Assembly: GCA_029246545.1 (NCBI GenBank)
Contig: JAQWMX010000005.1
Coordinates: 186,001 to 250,000 of the forward strand
DNA from: Gammaproteobacteria bacterium
GTDB lineage: Bacteria > Pseudomonadota > Gammaproteobacteria > Pseudomonadales > Pseudohongiellaceae
Length of the DNA stretch: 64,000 nucleotides
Direction of reading: 5' to 3'
How positions within the stretch are numbered: position 1 is the stretch's first letter; every line of letters starts with the position of its first letter. Position numbers and translations under genes: made by a program. The notes under the pieces were generated by a model, which did no database searches, had not been told where the DNA came from, and saw only the letters and a list, made by a program, of their open reading frames with translations. Positions 46,476 through 55,774 of this stretch are shown piece by piece.

Positions 46476-47426
46476 ATGTCGGTAAAGCTAGCAGTAGTAA
46501 TGGATCCTATTCAGGATATTACAGTCAAAAAAGATTCAACTCTTGCCATGCTAATCGCAGCGCAAGAAAAAGGTTGGAATCTTGCCTACATGGAGCAGAC
46601 TGATTTGTATCTTGATGATGGTATTGCGATGGCCGAAACCAGAACACTTACTGTCGCTGACGATAAACAAAACTGGTTTGCCTTAGGGGATTCAATTCGC
46701 CAGAAGCTTAGCGATTTTGATGTAATCCTTATGCGTAAGGACCCACCATTCGATAATGAATATATTTATACCACCTATATTCTAGAAGCTGCAGAACAAC
46801 AAGGCACATTAATTGTTAACAAACCGCAAAGTTTACGAGACTGCAATGAGAAAGTTTTTGCTACTCAATTTCCACAATGTTGCACACCTGTATTAGTAGC
46901 CAGTAGTCCAACGCTTTTAAGAGAATTTTATGATCAGCACGAGGACGTTATTTTTAAACCACTGGATGGCATGGGCGGATCATCTATATTCAGAATAAAA
47001 CCTGGAGATCCAAATCTTAGTGTCATTATCGAAACGTTGACTGATTTTGGGAAAAATCAAATTATGGCGCAAAAGTTTATTCCCGAGATAAAAACTGGGG
47101 ATAAACGCATTTTGATGATTGATGGCCAGCCGGTAAATTACGCTTTAGCTCGCATTCCTGCTCCAAATGAAACCCGCGGCAATCTTGCGGCTGGAGGCAG
47201 CTCTAGGGGCATACCTTTAACCGATCGTGATCGCTGGATATGTGAACAGATTGGCCCTACACTGAAGAATAAAGGTTTAATCTTCGTTGGATTAGATGTC
47301 ATAGGCGACTATCTCACCGAGATTAATGTCACCAGCCCAACTTGTATTCGTGAACTGGATTCAGCCTTTGATTTGGATATAGGTGGCGACTTAATGGAGT
47401 GCATTACAGCTAAATTGGGAAAATAA
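46476..47426 (+). CDS. gshB: Glutathione synthetase
   Basis: ATP-grasp enzyme that adds glycine to gamma-glutamylcysteine. The N-terminus VKLAVVMDPIQDI, the ATP-binding block VIFKPLDGMGGSSIFRI near residue 150 and the C-terminal EINVTSPTCIRELD are diagnostic. I chose ATG 46476 over an in-frame GTG at 46464 because it fits the family start. The stop is immediately followed by the TonB-like gene, with no spacer. Its partner gshA is at 23.6 kb. Confidence 0.96.
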   Translation: MSVKLAVVMDPIQDITVKKDSTLAMLIAAQEKGWNLAYMEQTDLYLDDGIAMAETRTLTVADDKQNWFALGDSIRQKLSDFDVILMRKDPPFDNEYIYTTYILEAAEQQGTLIVNKPQSLRDCNEKVFATQFPQCCTPVLVASSPTLLREFYDQHEDVIFKPLDGMGGSSIFRIKPGDPNLSVIIETLTDFGKNQIMAQKFIPEIKTGDKRILMIDGQPVNYALARIPAPNETRGNLAAGGSSRGIPLTDRDRWICEQIGPTLKNKGLIFVGLDVIGDYLTEINVTSPTCIRELDSAFDLDIGGDLMECITAKLGK

Positions 47427-48314
47427 TTGTCTATCTCAACCGACATAGATCCAATTGAATTCGCTAACCAATCCCTAGCTAATGAACGCTTTGGCTTCAC
47501 TCTATTCATGTCACTTTGTGCCCATGCAGTTTTAATCCTTGGTGTCGGTTTTACTTTCTATGAACAACTTAATACGCCTTCCAGTCTTGAAGTAACCCTG
47601 GCCCAATACGAAAGTGACGAGGCCCCTGAAAATGCCGATTTTCTAGCACAGGCCAATCAAGAAGGCAGCGGCTCTCAAGATGAATTAGCTCGACCTAGTT
47701 CGCCTTTTGAATCACGTTTTAATGCTGATGTGATTCAAGAAGTAGCCGCATTTGAAACAGAAACAGTATTAAATAATTCTGAACGTGAGATCTTAACCAG
47801 TATTGATTCAAATTCCCGTCTAAATGCTGAAGAAGAGATTCAGAATACTCCACAAAGCCAAGACTTCCAAGGCACTGCTCAGAACTCCTTGGATCAAACC
47901 TTAGCAAGCCTTCAGGCGCAATTGGACATCCATCGAGAGGCTTATGCACAACGCCCAAGAAAATATACAATTTCTTCTGCTTCTACTCAGCAAGCGCGCG
48001 ATGCACTTTATTTAGATGGGTGGCGTCGGAAAATCGAAGCTGTAGGAAATTTTAATTATCCTCAGCAAGCTAGTGCTGCTGGAATATATGGTCAATTAAG
48101 ACTAATGGTTGCTTTATTTCCGGATGGCCGGGTAAGTGAAGTAAGAATATTAAGCACTTCTGGTCAAACAGTCTTAGATGATGCTGCAATTCGTATCGTG
48201 CAGTTGGCTGCTCCATTTGACCCTTTTCCAGCTGATATGCGTGAAGATGTCGATATTCTTGAAATTGTCCGAACCTGGCAATTTCATCAAAGCAATACTT
48301 TTACTAGTAATTGA
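47427..48314 (+). CDS. TonB-like energy transducer
   Basis: A 295-residue protein starting with TTG directly after the gshB stop. It has one N-terminal membrane helix (about residues 26-44), a Gln/Ser/Glu-rich periplasmic linker and a C-terminal TonB domain: GIYGQLRLMVALFPDGRVSEVRI, then LDDAAIRIVQLAAPFDPFP. The Pro-Lys/Pro-Glu repeats of E. coli TonB are absent, and no exbB/exbD lies near. The same gene occupies this place in Pseudomonas (TonB3, linked to twitching motility), so its partner may be the pilus rather than iron uptake. Confidence 0.8.
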   Translation: MSISTDIDPIEFANQSLANERFGFTLFMSLCAHAVLILGVGFTFYEQLNTPSSLEVTLAQYESDEAPENADFLAQANQEGSGSQDELARPSSPFESRFNADVIQEVAAFETETVLNNSEREILTSIDSNSRLNAEEEIQNTPQSQDFQGTAQNSLDQTLASLQAQLDIHREAYAQRPRKYTISSASTQQARDALYLDGWRRKIEAVGNFNYPQQASAAGIYGQLRLMVALFPDGRVSEVRILSTSGQTVLDDAAIRIVQLAAPFDPFPADMREDVDILEIVRTWQFHQSNTFTSN

Positions 48315-48350
48315 ACCAATTAAGAACGATCTAGGCTCACTGAAGGCAAT

Positions 48351-48938
48351 ATGGAACAACAAACACAATCAAGCACATTCGGCCTCAATGATCAGTTTCT
48401 AATAGCTATGCCTCAATTATCAGATTCCTTTTTTGAAAATTCAGTAATCTATATGTGGCAGCACTCTGATGAAGGCGCAATAGGGATAGCAGTTAATTTG
48501 CCTTTACCTATCACTCTCAGCGAGCTTTTCGAGCAGCTTGGCATTGATGATGAAAGACCCTCTGATTCACCGCAAACAGTTTTATGCGGCGGCCCTGTTG
48601 AACCCAACAAGGGATTTATTCTGCACGACAGTGCGCCTAATTCAAAGGTTTGGGAAGCAACACTCAACCTAAAAAATAGTCTCTTTATTACAACTTCTCG
48701 GGATATTCTTGAAGACATTGCGAAAGGTAAAGGACCGAGGAATTATTTTGTTGTTTTGGGTTGTGCTGGTTGGGGGCCCGGCCAGCTTGAACAAGAAATT
48801 ACTGAAAATTCCTGGTTTAGTTGTCCTGCCGAAAAAGAGCTAATTTTTTCTACGGAGTTTCAAAATAAAGCAAAGCTGGCTGCTGCTTCTCTAGGTTTTG
48901 AGCTTTCACAATTAAGCTCTGACCAAGGTTCTTGTTAA
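48351..48938 (+). CDS. yqgE: YqgE/AlgH family protein
   Basis: UPF0301 protein of 195 residues. Family marks are FLIAMPQLSDSFFENSVIYMW near the start, GAIGIAVNLP, the CGGPVEPNKGFILH block and LGCAGWGPGQLEQEI. Its biochemical function is unknown; AlgH was named for an effect on alginate in Pseudomonas. Four bases separate it from ruvX. Confidence 0.94.
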   Translation: MEQQTQSSTFGLNDQFLIAMPQLSDSFFENSVIYMWQHSDEGAIGIAVNLPLPITLSELFEQLGIDDERPSDSPQTVLCGGPVEPNKGFILHDSAPNSKVWEATLNLKNSLFITTSRDILEDIAKGKGPRNYFVVLGCAGWGPGQLEQEITENSWFSCPAEKELIFSTEFQNKAKLAAASLGFELSQLSSDQGSC

Positions 48939-48942
48939 ACAT

Positions 48943-49380
48943 ATGTCTACTCATCTGACAGCGTTAGCTTTTGATTACGGTACAAAAAAAATTGGCGTAG
49001 CTGTAGGTCAAAGTATTACTCAAACTGCATCCCCGCTTGCAGTTCTAGCTGCTCGGGATGGCGTCCCTGATTGGGACACGATAGAAAAACTAGTGAAGGA
49101 GTGGCAACCCGGTGCATTCGTTGTAGGCATGCCATTTAATATGGATGGCAGTGAAAATAAAATGACTGTCCGCGCACAAAAGTTTTTACAACGCTTAGGT
49201 GGCCGCTTTAATATTGCCTGCTATAGCATTGATGAAAGGCTAAGCAGCCGTGAGGCGAAAGACATTAGAAGAAGTATGGCTGAGGCGCATGGCAAATCGT
49301 ACAATGAAAGGGACGCCATAGATTCTATAGCCGCACAGCTCATTTTAGAAAACTGGTTTGCTAGTACTGCTCTTTCCTAA
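48943..49380 (+). CDS. ruvX: Holliday junction resolvase-like protein / pre-16S rRNA nuclease
   Basis: RNase H-fold nuclease YqgF of 145 residues. The catalytic acidic residues lie in LAFDYGTKKIGVAVGQ near residue 9, the VVGMPFNMDGSE motif near residue 64, IDERLSS near residue 98 and ERDAIDSIAAQLIL near residue 125. The family matures 16S rRNA ends in E. coli. It is convergent with pilT, so pilU and the pyrRB genes found between these genes in Pseudomonas are missing. Confidence 0.94.
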   Translation: MSTHLTALAFDYGTKKIGVAVGQSITQTASPLAVLAARDGVPDWDTIEKLVKEWQPGAFVVGMPFNMDGSENKMTVRAQKFLQRLGGRFNIACYSIDERLSSREAKDIRRSMAEAHGKSYNERDAIDSIAAQLILENWFASTALS

Positions 49381-49464
49381 AATAGCTGAACCGGTTTTTA
49401 GAGTGTTTCTAAATTCTTAAATACTTTCTTATCTAAAGACTTTATAATCTAAATACTAACTTCC

Positions 49465-50498
49465 TTAAAAGCTTTCAGGCGTTTTAGCTTTGGACTTAGC
49501 CTCATTACGATCAACAAGCCCTTTTCCAACCAAATCTATTAAGCATTGATCTAAAGTCTGCATGCCGGCTGCTGCCACAGTCTGAATGGCAGAATACATT
49601 TGAGCAATCTTACCTTCACGGATCAAGTTTCGAATTGCCGATGTACCAATCATAATTTCATGCGCAGCCACCCTGCCACCGCCAACTTTCTTTAAAAGAT
49701 TCTGCGATATAACTGCTTGCAATGATTCAGATAACATTGAACGCACCATGTCTTTTTCTGCTGCTGGGAATACATCAATAATACGGTCGATGGTTTTAGC
49801 CGCAGAGGTTGTATGTAAGGTGCCAAACACTAAATGTCCGGTTTCTGCAGCGGTCAGTGCTAAGCGAATGGTTTCAAGGTCACGTAATTCCCCTACCAAT
49901 ATGATGTCCGGATCTTCACGTAAGGCTGAGCGCAATGCCTCATTAAAACCATGGGTATCACGGTGAACATCACGCTGGTTTACCAAAGATTTTTTACTTT
50001 CATGCACGAATTCAATAGGGTCTTCAATAGTCAGAATATGCTCATAGCGGGATTCGTTTACGTAATCGACCATCGCTGCAAGCGTAGTACTTTTACCAGA
50101 ACCTGTTGGGCCGGTCACAACAACAAGTCCTCTAGCATTATTTGAGATTTTCCTAAAATTTTCCCCCATGCCTAATTGCTCCATAGTAAGCACTTCAGCT
50201 GGAATAGTACGAAATACCGCTGCAGAACCACGATTTTGTACAAATGCATTGACCCTAAATCGAGCCAATCCTGGAATTTCAAAGGAGAAATCTGACTCAA
50301 GAAACTCTTCAAAATCCTTACGTTGCTTGTCATTCATGATGTCATAAATCAGTCCATGAACTTCTTTATGCTCCATTGAATCAACATTAATACGACGGAT
50401 ATCGCCATCAACTCGAATCAGTGGGGCATGCCTGCTGTGATATGGAGGTCAGAAGCGCCTTGCTGGACACTAAAATTTAGTAGTTCTTGAATATTCAT
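49465..50498 (-). pseudogene. pilT: Twitching motility ATPase PilT with an N-terminal frameshift
   Basis: PilT is the hexameric ATPase that retracts type IV pili. ATG 50498 opens MNIQELLNFSVQQGASDLHITAG, then after GMPH the frame stops. Adding one C to the run at 50423-50426 restores PLIRVDGDIRRINVDSMEHKEVH and joins perfectly to the long frame below. Repaired, the protein has 344 residues, as in P. aeruginosa. The rest is intact: Walker A GPTGSGKSTT, Asp box TIEDPIEFVH, Walker B IILVGELRD and the His box GTLHTTSAAKT. The long frame alone starts at ATG 50376 (303 residues) and lacks part of the PAS-like N-domain. Either a real mutation or a homopolymer error. Confidence 0.88.
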
Positions 50499-50551
50499 CG
50501 TCGACTTAACCCCTTATAATCAATTTTATTGAAAATAAATTCTGTGGATCC

Positions 50552-51265
50552 ATGAACGCCAGCATACCAGAAAATATCCGTGAAGTTCGCCACCAAATTT
50601 CAGAATTTGAAGATACTTATCAGCGCCCTAATGGTTCGGTAAACTTACTTGCAGTCAGCAAAACTCACCCCACCCAATGCATCATCGATGCTCATGCTGC
50701 TGGACAAAAAGCTTTTGGTGAAAACTATGTGCAGGAAGCCTTAGATAAAATATCTGCCTTACAAGAGTATGACCTAGAATGGCATTTTATTGGACCGATC
50801 CAATCCAATAAAACTAAAGCTCTCGCCGAAAATTTTGATTGGGTCCACAGCGTTGATCGCAGCAAAATAGCGCGACGCTTGAGTGAACAAAGGCCTGTAA
50901 ATTTAGCCCCATTAAAAATATTACTACAGGTAAATCTTGATGATGAACCTAGTAAAGCAGGCATCGCATTAAACGAAATAAAAATGTTAGCTAATGAAAT
51001 AAAGGATCTAGCAAATATCGAATTATCAGGTTTAATGGCCATTCCTGCACCAGGAAAAGACCTAGACTCGCAAAGATTAGGCTTTCGCTTACTGGCGCAA
51101 GCTAAAGATGATTTGCAAGCCCAGGGTATTAGAACCTGCCAGCATTTATCTATGGGTATGAGCAGCGACTTTGAAGCCGCAATTGCTGAAGGTGCAACAA
51201 TAGTTCGAATTGGTTCAACTATTTTTGGTCCTAGGAAACAGATTTACTCAGAGCTCGATAATTAA
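50552..51265 (+). CDS. yggS: PLP homeostasis protein YggS
   Basis: Alanine-racemase-fold protein of 237 residues that binds pyridoxal phosphate and controls vitamin B6 levels. The PLP lysine is in LLAVSKTHP near residue 36; further marks are FGENYVQEALDK, WHFIGPIQSNKTK and LSMGMSSDFEAAI. Divergent from pilT by 53 bases and followed by proC and yggT, the usual order. Confidence 0.95.
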   Translation: MNASIPENIREVRHQISEFEDTYQRPNGSVNLLAVSKTHPTQCIIDAHAAGQKAFGENYVQEALDKISALQEYDLEWHFIGPIQSNKTKALAENFDWVHSVDRSKIARRLSEQRPVNLAPLKILLQVNLDDEPSKAGIALNEIKMLANEIKDLANIELSGLMAIPAPGKDLDSQRLGFRLLAQAKDDLQAQGIRTCQHLSMGMSSDFEAAIAEGATIVRIGSTIFGPRKQIYSELDN

Positions 51266-51402
51266 GGTTTCACCGTTGGGTATTTGTAATTAGCTCTCTT
51301 TTGTTCATTACCAACAAATACCCTTAGAGTTGAGATCATTGCTACTTCCCAATACAAGTCAGTTCTTGCTTAGTTAAGCCTAGATACGCCGTTTCATGTA
51401 CA

Positions 51403-52248
51403 ATGTCGCGCATGATTAATCAGGATCAAACCATAGCCTTCATTGGTGCCGGCAACATGGCAACTGCCTTAATAAAAGGATTAATAGCCAAGGGTTGCCC
51501 TTGTGCGAATATCTGGGCATCCGATACCAATATTGAGCAACTCAGCTTATTGAAGAATGACAGCGGTATTAATGTATCTAGTGATAATGCGGAAGTTATC
51601 ATACAGGCTGATATTGTCGTATTGGCTGTAAAGCCCCAGCTTATGAATGACGTGCTACTACCTTTGCAAAATGTTTTGGCTGAAAAGACTGTACTACTGA
51701 TTTCAATTGCTGCGGGCGTCTCAATAAAAACGCTGGAAACTTTAAGTTCAACACAGCAAGCCATAGTGCGCTGCATGCCTAACACACCAGCTCTAGTAGA
51801 AGCTGGTGCTTCTGCTTTATTTGCTAATAGCAGCACGTCTGAAGCTCAAAGACAGCAGTCGCAATCCATTTTATCAGCGGTAGGAACAGTTTGCTGGCTT
51901 CAACAAGAAAGTGATATCGATACAGTGACAGCTTTATCGGGGTCTGGGCCCGCCTACTTTTTCTTGTTTATAGAAGCACTCCAAAAAGCCGCTGTTGATC
52001 AGGGCTTAAATCCAGACATCGCAAATAGTTTGGCTCTGCAAACTGCATTTGGGGCAGCGAAACTGGCACTTTCCAGCGATGGAGATGTTGCAGAGTTACG
52101 TCGCAAAGTCACTTCTCCCGGCGGCACAACTGAAGCCGCAATCGCTCAATTTGAAAAAGATGGGTTTAGCAATATTATTGCCCGAGCAGTAGAAAAAGCA
52201 AAAGCCAGATCTGAAGAGCTGGCTCTTTTATCCGACAACCAAAAATGA
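51403..52248 (+). CDS. proC: Pyrroline-5-carboxylate reductase
   Basis: Last step of proline synthesis. The NAD(P) site IAFIGAGNMATALIKGL is at residues 11-27, and the C-terminal block ALSGSGPAYFFLFIEAL...LRRKVTSPGGTTEAAI is diagnostic. The first ATG 51403 is used; ATG 51412 is an alternative and neither has a strong ribosome site. Seven bases separate it from yggT. Confidence 0.95.
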   Translation: MSRMINQDQTIAFIGAGNMATALIKGLIAKGCPCANIWASDTNIEQLSLLKNDSGINVSSDNAEVIIQADIVVLAVKPQLMNDVLLPLQNVLAEKTVLLISIAAGVSIKTLETLSSTQQAIVRCMPNTPALVEAGASALFANSSTSEAQRQQSQSILSAVGTVCWLQQESDIDTVTALSGSGPAYFFLFIEALQKAAVDQGLNPDIANSLALQTAFGAAKLALSSDGDVAELRRKVTSPGGTTEAAIAQFEKDGFSNIIARAVEKAKARSEELALLSDNQK

Positions 52249-52255
52249 GTTAAGC

Positions 52256-52849
52256 ATGGGAAGTTCAATCAGTCAGGTATTAATACTAATTATCAACACT
52301 CTCGGCGGACTGTATATTTTTGCAGTTCTTATACGCTTCTTATTGCAGGCGACAAGAGCAGATTTTTATAACCCAGTTTCTCAATCTATTGTGAAATTCA
52401 CATCCCCTTTGCTAAATCCCTTACGAAAAGTGGTGCCTGGCTATAAAGGTTTTGATTTCGCCGCCCTAATACTGGCCTTTAGTTTAAATATAATTGCTAC
52501 TGCATTAATGATATTTATAGCTGGTTTTGATTTACCTGATTTAGGCACCATAGTTGCGTGGTCATTTGTCGGCTTAGTTGATTTTGTTTTAAATATTTAT
52601 TTTTATGGCCTATTAATATCAATTATAGCTAGTTGGATAGCCCCCCATAGTGGGAACCCAGTCTTACTACTTATACAACAATTATTAGAGCCAATAATGA
52701 AAAAAATTCATAAAATGTTGCCACCAATGGGCGGTCTGGATTTTTCTCCAATTTTTGTTTTTCTAGGTATTCAGGCGATCGAAATTTTATTGGTACAAGG
52801 TTTAGCACAAAGCCTACGTTTACCTCCCGATTTTGTTATCGGTATTTAA
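52256..52849 (+). CDS. yggT: YggT family membrane protein
   Basis: A 197-residue inner-membrane protein made of two YggT repeats, each with the mark FYNPVSQSIVKFTSPLLNPLRK or the related APHSGNPVLLLIQQLLEPIM. About four to five helices. The family is linked to osmotic tolerance and cell-envelope organisation. It forms a unit with yggS and proC. Confidence 0.92.
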   Translation: MGSSISQVLILIINTLGGLYIFAVLIRFLLQATRADFYNPVSQSIVKFTSPLLNPLRKVVPGYKGFDFAALILAFSLNIIATALMIFIAGFDLPDLGTIVAWSFVGLVDFVLNIYFYGLLISIIASWIAPHSGNPVLLLIQQLLEPIMKKIHKMLPPMGGLDFSPIFVFLGIQAIEILLVQGLAQSLRLPPDFVIGI

Positions 52850-52868
52850 GTGAAGCTGTAAATAAATC

Positions 52869-54080
52869 ATGACTAGCACAATCCCAAAAGATTCAGTCGG
52901 CATCGTTAAGCCGGAGCTTATTCATTTCGATGAAGCATTAACTCTGCGCAGCGGAAAAGTTATTGAGTCCTACGATCTGATGATTGAATGTTATGGTGAG
53001 CTAAATCAAGATAAATCCAATGCCATACTAATTTGCCATGCCCTTAGTGGCGATCACCATGCTGCCGGTTATCATGAATTAGAAGGCAAAAAAGATGAGA
53101 AGCCCGGCTGGTGGGATACTTGTATTGGGCCTGGTAAACCGTTTGACTCAGATATATTTTTTATCGTCAGCCTGAATAATTTAGGCGGCTGTTCTGGTAG
53201 TACAGGCCCAACTACAATCAACCCAGAAACTGGCAAGGCTTATGGCCCTGATTTCCCAATCATAACGGTGAGAGACTGGGTTAATAGCCAGGCTCGTTTG
53301 GCAGATCACCTTGAAATTGATCAATGGGCCGCGGTTATTGGTGGCAGCTTAGGTGGCATGCAAGTATTACGCTGGGCCATTTCATATCCTGAGCGTATAC
53401 GCCACGCAATAGTTATTGCTGCTGCACCCAAACTATCTGCACAAAACATCGCTTTTAACGAAGTCGCCCGTCAATCAATTACAACTGACCCAGACTTCCA
53501 TCAAGGCCATTATTACGAACAAGGTACCTATCCAAAAAAAGGCTTAACTCTGGCGAGAATGATCGGCCATATTACTTATCTGTCGGATAGCTCCATGAAT
53601 GAAAAATTTGGTAAAGATTCATTAACCGGCGGTAACTTTGGTAGAGATTTAAGTACTGGCAAACTCAATTTCGGTTTTGATGTTGATTTTCAAGTGGAAA
53701 GTTATTTGCAATATAAAGGCGAAAGCTTCTCCAGTAACTTTGATGCAAATTCTTATTTACTGATTACTAAAACTTTGGATTATTTTGATCCGGCTGTCGA
53801 TTATGAAGGAGACCTGAGTAAAGCCTTTTTGCACGGTAACTGTAAATTTTTAGTTGTGTCTTTTAGTTCTGACTGGCGTTTCCCGCCTGAGCGCTCTCGT
53901 GAATTAGTTAACACCTTGCTCAAAGCCAAACGCCAAGTGTCGTATCTTGAGATTGAATCTGATGGCGGCCATGATGCTTTTCTACTACCTGTCCCACGTT
54001 ATTTGGAAGGCTTGTCATCATATTTATCTGTAGTTGCGAATGAAACTTTCACAAACGAGAAGACCAGTCATGCGAGCTGA
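52869..54080 (+). CDS. metX: Homoserine O-acyltransferase MetX (probably succinyl-specific)
   Basis: Alpha/beta-hydrolase-fold enzyme that activates homoserine for methionine synthesis. The nucleophile Ser is in [10 protein letters not shown] near residue 157, with the oxyanion region [11 protein letters not shown] near residue 58 and the catalytic His in GGHDAFLLP near residue 358. The family name gives acetyltransferase, but metX linked to metW in proteobacteria has usually proved succinyl-specific. It overlaps metW by 11 bases. Confidence 0.94.
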   Translation: MTSTIPKDSVGIVKPELIHFDEALTLRSGKVIESYDLMIECYGELNQDKSNAILICHALSGDHHAAGYHELEGKKDEKPGWWDTCIGPGKPFDSDIFFIVSLNNLGGCSGSTGPTTINPETGKAYGPDFPIITVRDWVNSQARLADHLEIDQWAAVIGGSLGGMQVLRWAISYPERIRHAIVIAAAPKLSAQNIAFNEVARQSITTDPDFHQGHYYEQGTYPKKGLTLARMIGHITYLSDSSMNEKFGKDSLTGGNFGRDLSTGKLNFGFDVDFQVESYLQYKGESFSSNFDANSYLLITKTLDYFDPAVDYEGDLSKAFLHGNCKFLVVSFSSDWRFPPERSRELVNTLLKAKRQVSYLEIESDGGHDAFLLPVPRYLEGLSSYLSVVANETFTNEKTSHAS

Positions 54081-54660
54081 TCTAAGTATCATAAAAGACT
54101 GGATTGAACCACAAAGTCGAGTGCTCGACTTAGGTTGTGGTGATGGCTCATTTTTAGCACTACTAAAAGAAGAAAAACAAATCTTTGATTGCGGCTTAGA
54201 TTTGGATGCTGAAAATATAAATAAATGCCTGCTTGCTGGTGTTAACGTAATTGAGCAAGACTTAGATAAAGGCTTGGCTAATTTTTCAGATAATAGTTTT
54301 GATTCGGTTCTACTAACTCAAACTCTACAAGCCGTACAAAAACCAGATGTGCTAGTCGATGAAATGCTACGCATTGGGGAAAAATGCATTATAATTTTTC
54401 CTAATTTTGCTTATTGGCGTTATCGCCTTTACTTAGTGAGTAAAGGGCGTATGCCAGTATCAAAAAGTATTCCTTTTGAATGGTACGACACGCCTAATAT
54501 TCATTTCTGCACCATTAAAGATTTTGATTTTTTGTGCAGTACAAAAAATATTAAAGTTCTAAATCGTACCGTAGTTGATGATAAACATCAAAACTCTAGC
54601 TTGATGAATATTTATCCAAATTTATTTGGCATTAATGCTATTTATCATATTTCTAGGTAA
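54070..54660 (+). CDS. metW: Methionine biosynthesis protein MetW
   Basis: SAM-methyltransferase-fold protein that works with MetX. Motif I is [15 protein letters not shown] near residue 18. I chose ATG 54070 ([12 protein letters not shown]), the family N-terminus, rather than the longer frame starting at 54034. It lies inside the last 11 bases of metX. The [16 protein letters not shown] block near residue 118 is characteristic. Confidence 0.94.
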   Translation: MRADLSIIKDWIEPQSRVLDLGCGDGSFLALLKEEKQIFDCGLDLDAENINKCLLAGVNVIEQDLDKGLANFSDNSFDSVLLTQTLQAVQKPDVLVDEMLRIGEKCIIIFPNFAYWRYRLYLVSKGRMPVSKSIPFEWYDTPNIHFCTIKDFDFLCSTKNIKVLNRTVVDDKHQNSSLMNIYPNLFGINAIYHISR

Positions 54661-54664
54661 TACG

Positions 54665-55114
54665 ATGAATAGCTTATTAAAAAAAATTACATTATCTTTC
54701 TTAACATTATGCATCTCTTTTCCGGTATTTTCCCAAAGTGAAACGTCGCAGGTCATCGGTGAATACACCGTGCACTATATTGCTGTTAATAGTAGTTTTA
54801 TTAGTCCGGAAATTGCAGAAAGTTATGGCATAGTGAGAGCCCCTCGGAATGCATTTTTAAATATTTCTGTTATTAAAAATACTGGCGGCACAGGTACTTC
54901 CGTTACGGCACAAATAACTGGCATTAAGGCTAATCTTCTCGGACAAAATACAGCACTAGACTTTATCGAAATAAGAGAAGGTGATGCAATCTACTATATA
55001 GGTCAGTTAGAATTTTCTAATGCAGAAAATTTACGTTTTAATCTAGAAATACAGCCAGAAAATAGCACCCGAATTTACCCTCTCAATTGGACCACCAAAC
55101 TTTATATTAACTAG
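54665..55114 (+). CDS. DUF4426 exported protein
   Basis: About 149 residues with a signal peptide (residues 1-24, ending VFSQ). The DUF4426 pattern YTVHYIAVNSSFISPEIAESYGI and the C-terminal block YPLNWTTKLYIN are clear. Periplasmic, function unknown, conserved between metW and rdgB in Pseudomonas-like genomes. ATG 54665 is used, four bases after the metW stop; the longer frame from 54626 overlaps metW and has no signal peptide. Confidence 0.88.
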   Translation: MNSLLKKITLSFLTLCISFPVFSQSETSQVIGEYTVHYIAVNSSFISPEIAESYGIVRAPRNAFLNISVIKNTGGTGTSVTAQITGIKANLLGQNTALDFIEIREGDAIYYIGQLEFSNAENLRFNLEIQPENSTRIYPLNWTTKLYIN

Positions 55115-55171
55115 CGCTAAGCTTTATCAAAATTCTATATATATCCTTCATAAATCCTATAACTAAATACA

Positions 55172-55774
55172 ATGACTAAAATCGTTTTAGCCAGCAACAA
55201 CCAAGGTAAGCTCAAGGAACTACAAGAGACTCTTGGTGCTTTAAAACTCAACTTAATTTCTCAAAGTGGTTTCGATTTTCCTGAAGCAATCGAAGACGGT
55301 TTGAGTTTTGTTGAGAATGCCATCATCAAAGCCCGGCACGCGGCTCACCACACAGGACTGCCTGCTATAGCAGATGATTCAGGTCTTGAAGTAGACGCTC
55401 TAAATGGTGAACCCGGAATTTATTCTGCACGATACGCTGGCACAAAATTAAGCAGGCAAGAAAATGATGCCGCCAATAACCGCTTAGTTCTCGAAAAGCT
55501 TAAAGCCATACCCGAAAAGAATAGAACCGCTCGGTTTCATTGTGTCATTGCATATTTGCGTACAGAAGATGACCCAATGCCTTTAATTTGCCAAGGTAGT
55601 TGGGAAGGAAAAATTTTGTTTAATGAACAAGGTGAAAACGGTTTTGGCTACGATTCTATTTTCTATGTTCCCAGCCATGATTGTGCTTCAGCAGAACTTT
55701 CTCCGGAAATTAAAAACACATTAAGCCATCGCTTTCAGGCTATCCAGGATTTGTTAAGACGCTGGTCACTATGA
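55172..55774 (+). CDS. rdgB: XTP/dITP pyrophosphatase RdgB
   Basis: Removes deaminated purine nucleotides (XTP, dITP) from the pool. The N-terminal IVLASNNQGKLKEL substrate-binding motif, the metal/catalytic block PAIADDSGLEVDALNG near residue 64 and the C-terminal NTLSHRFQA are diagnostic. 200 residues. It overlaps hemW by four bases. Confidence 0.95.
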   Translation: MTKIVLASNNQGKLKELQETLGALKLNLISQSGFDFPEAIEDGLSFVENAIIKARHAAHHTGLPAIADDSGLEVDALNGEPGIYSARYAGTKLSRQENDAANNRLVLEKLKAIPEKNRTARFHCVIAYLRTEDDPMPLICQGSWEGKILFNEQGENGFGYDSIFYVPSHDCASAELSPEIKNTLSHRFQAIQDLLRRWSL

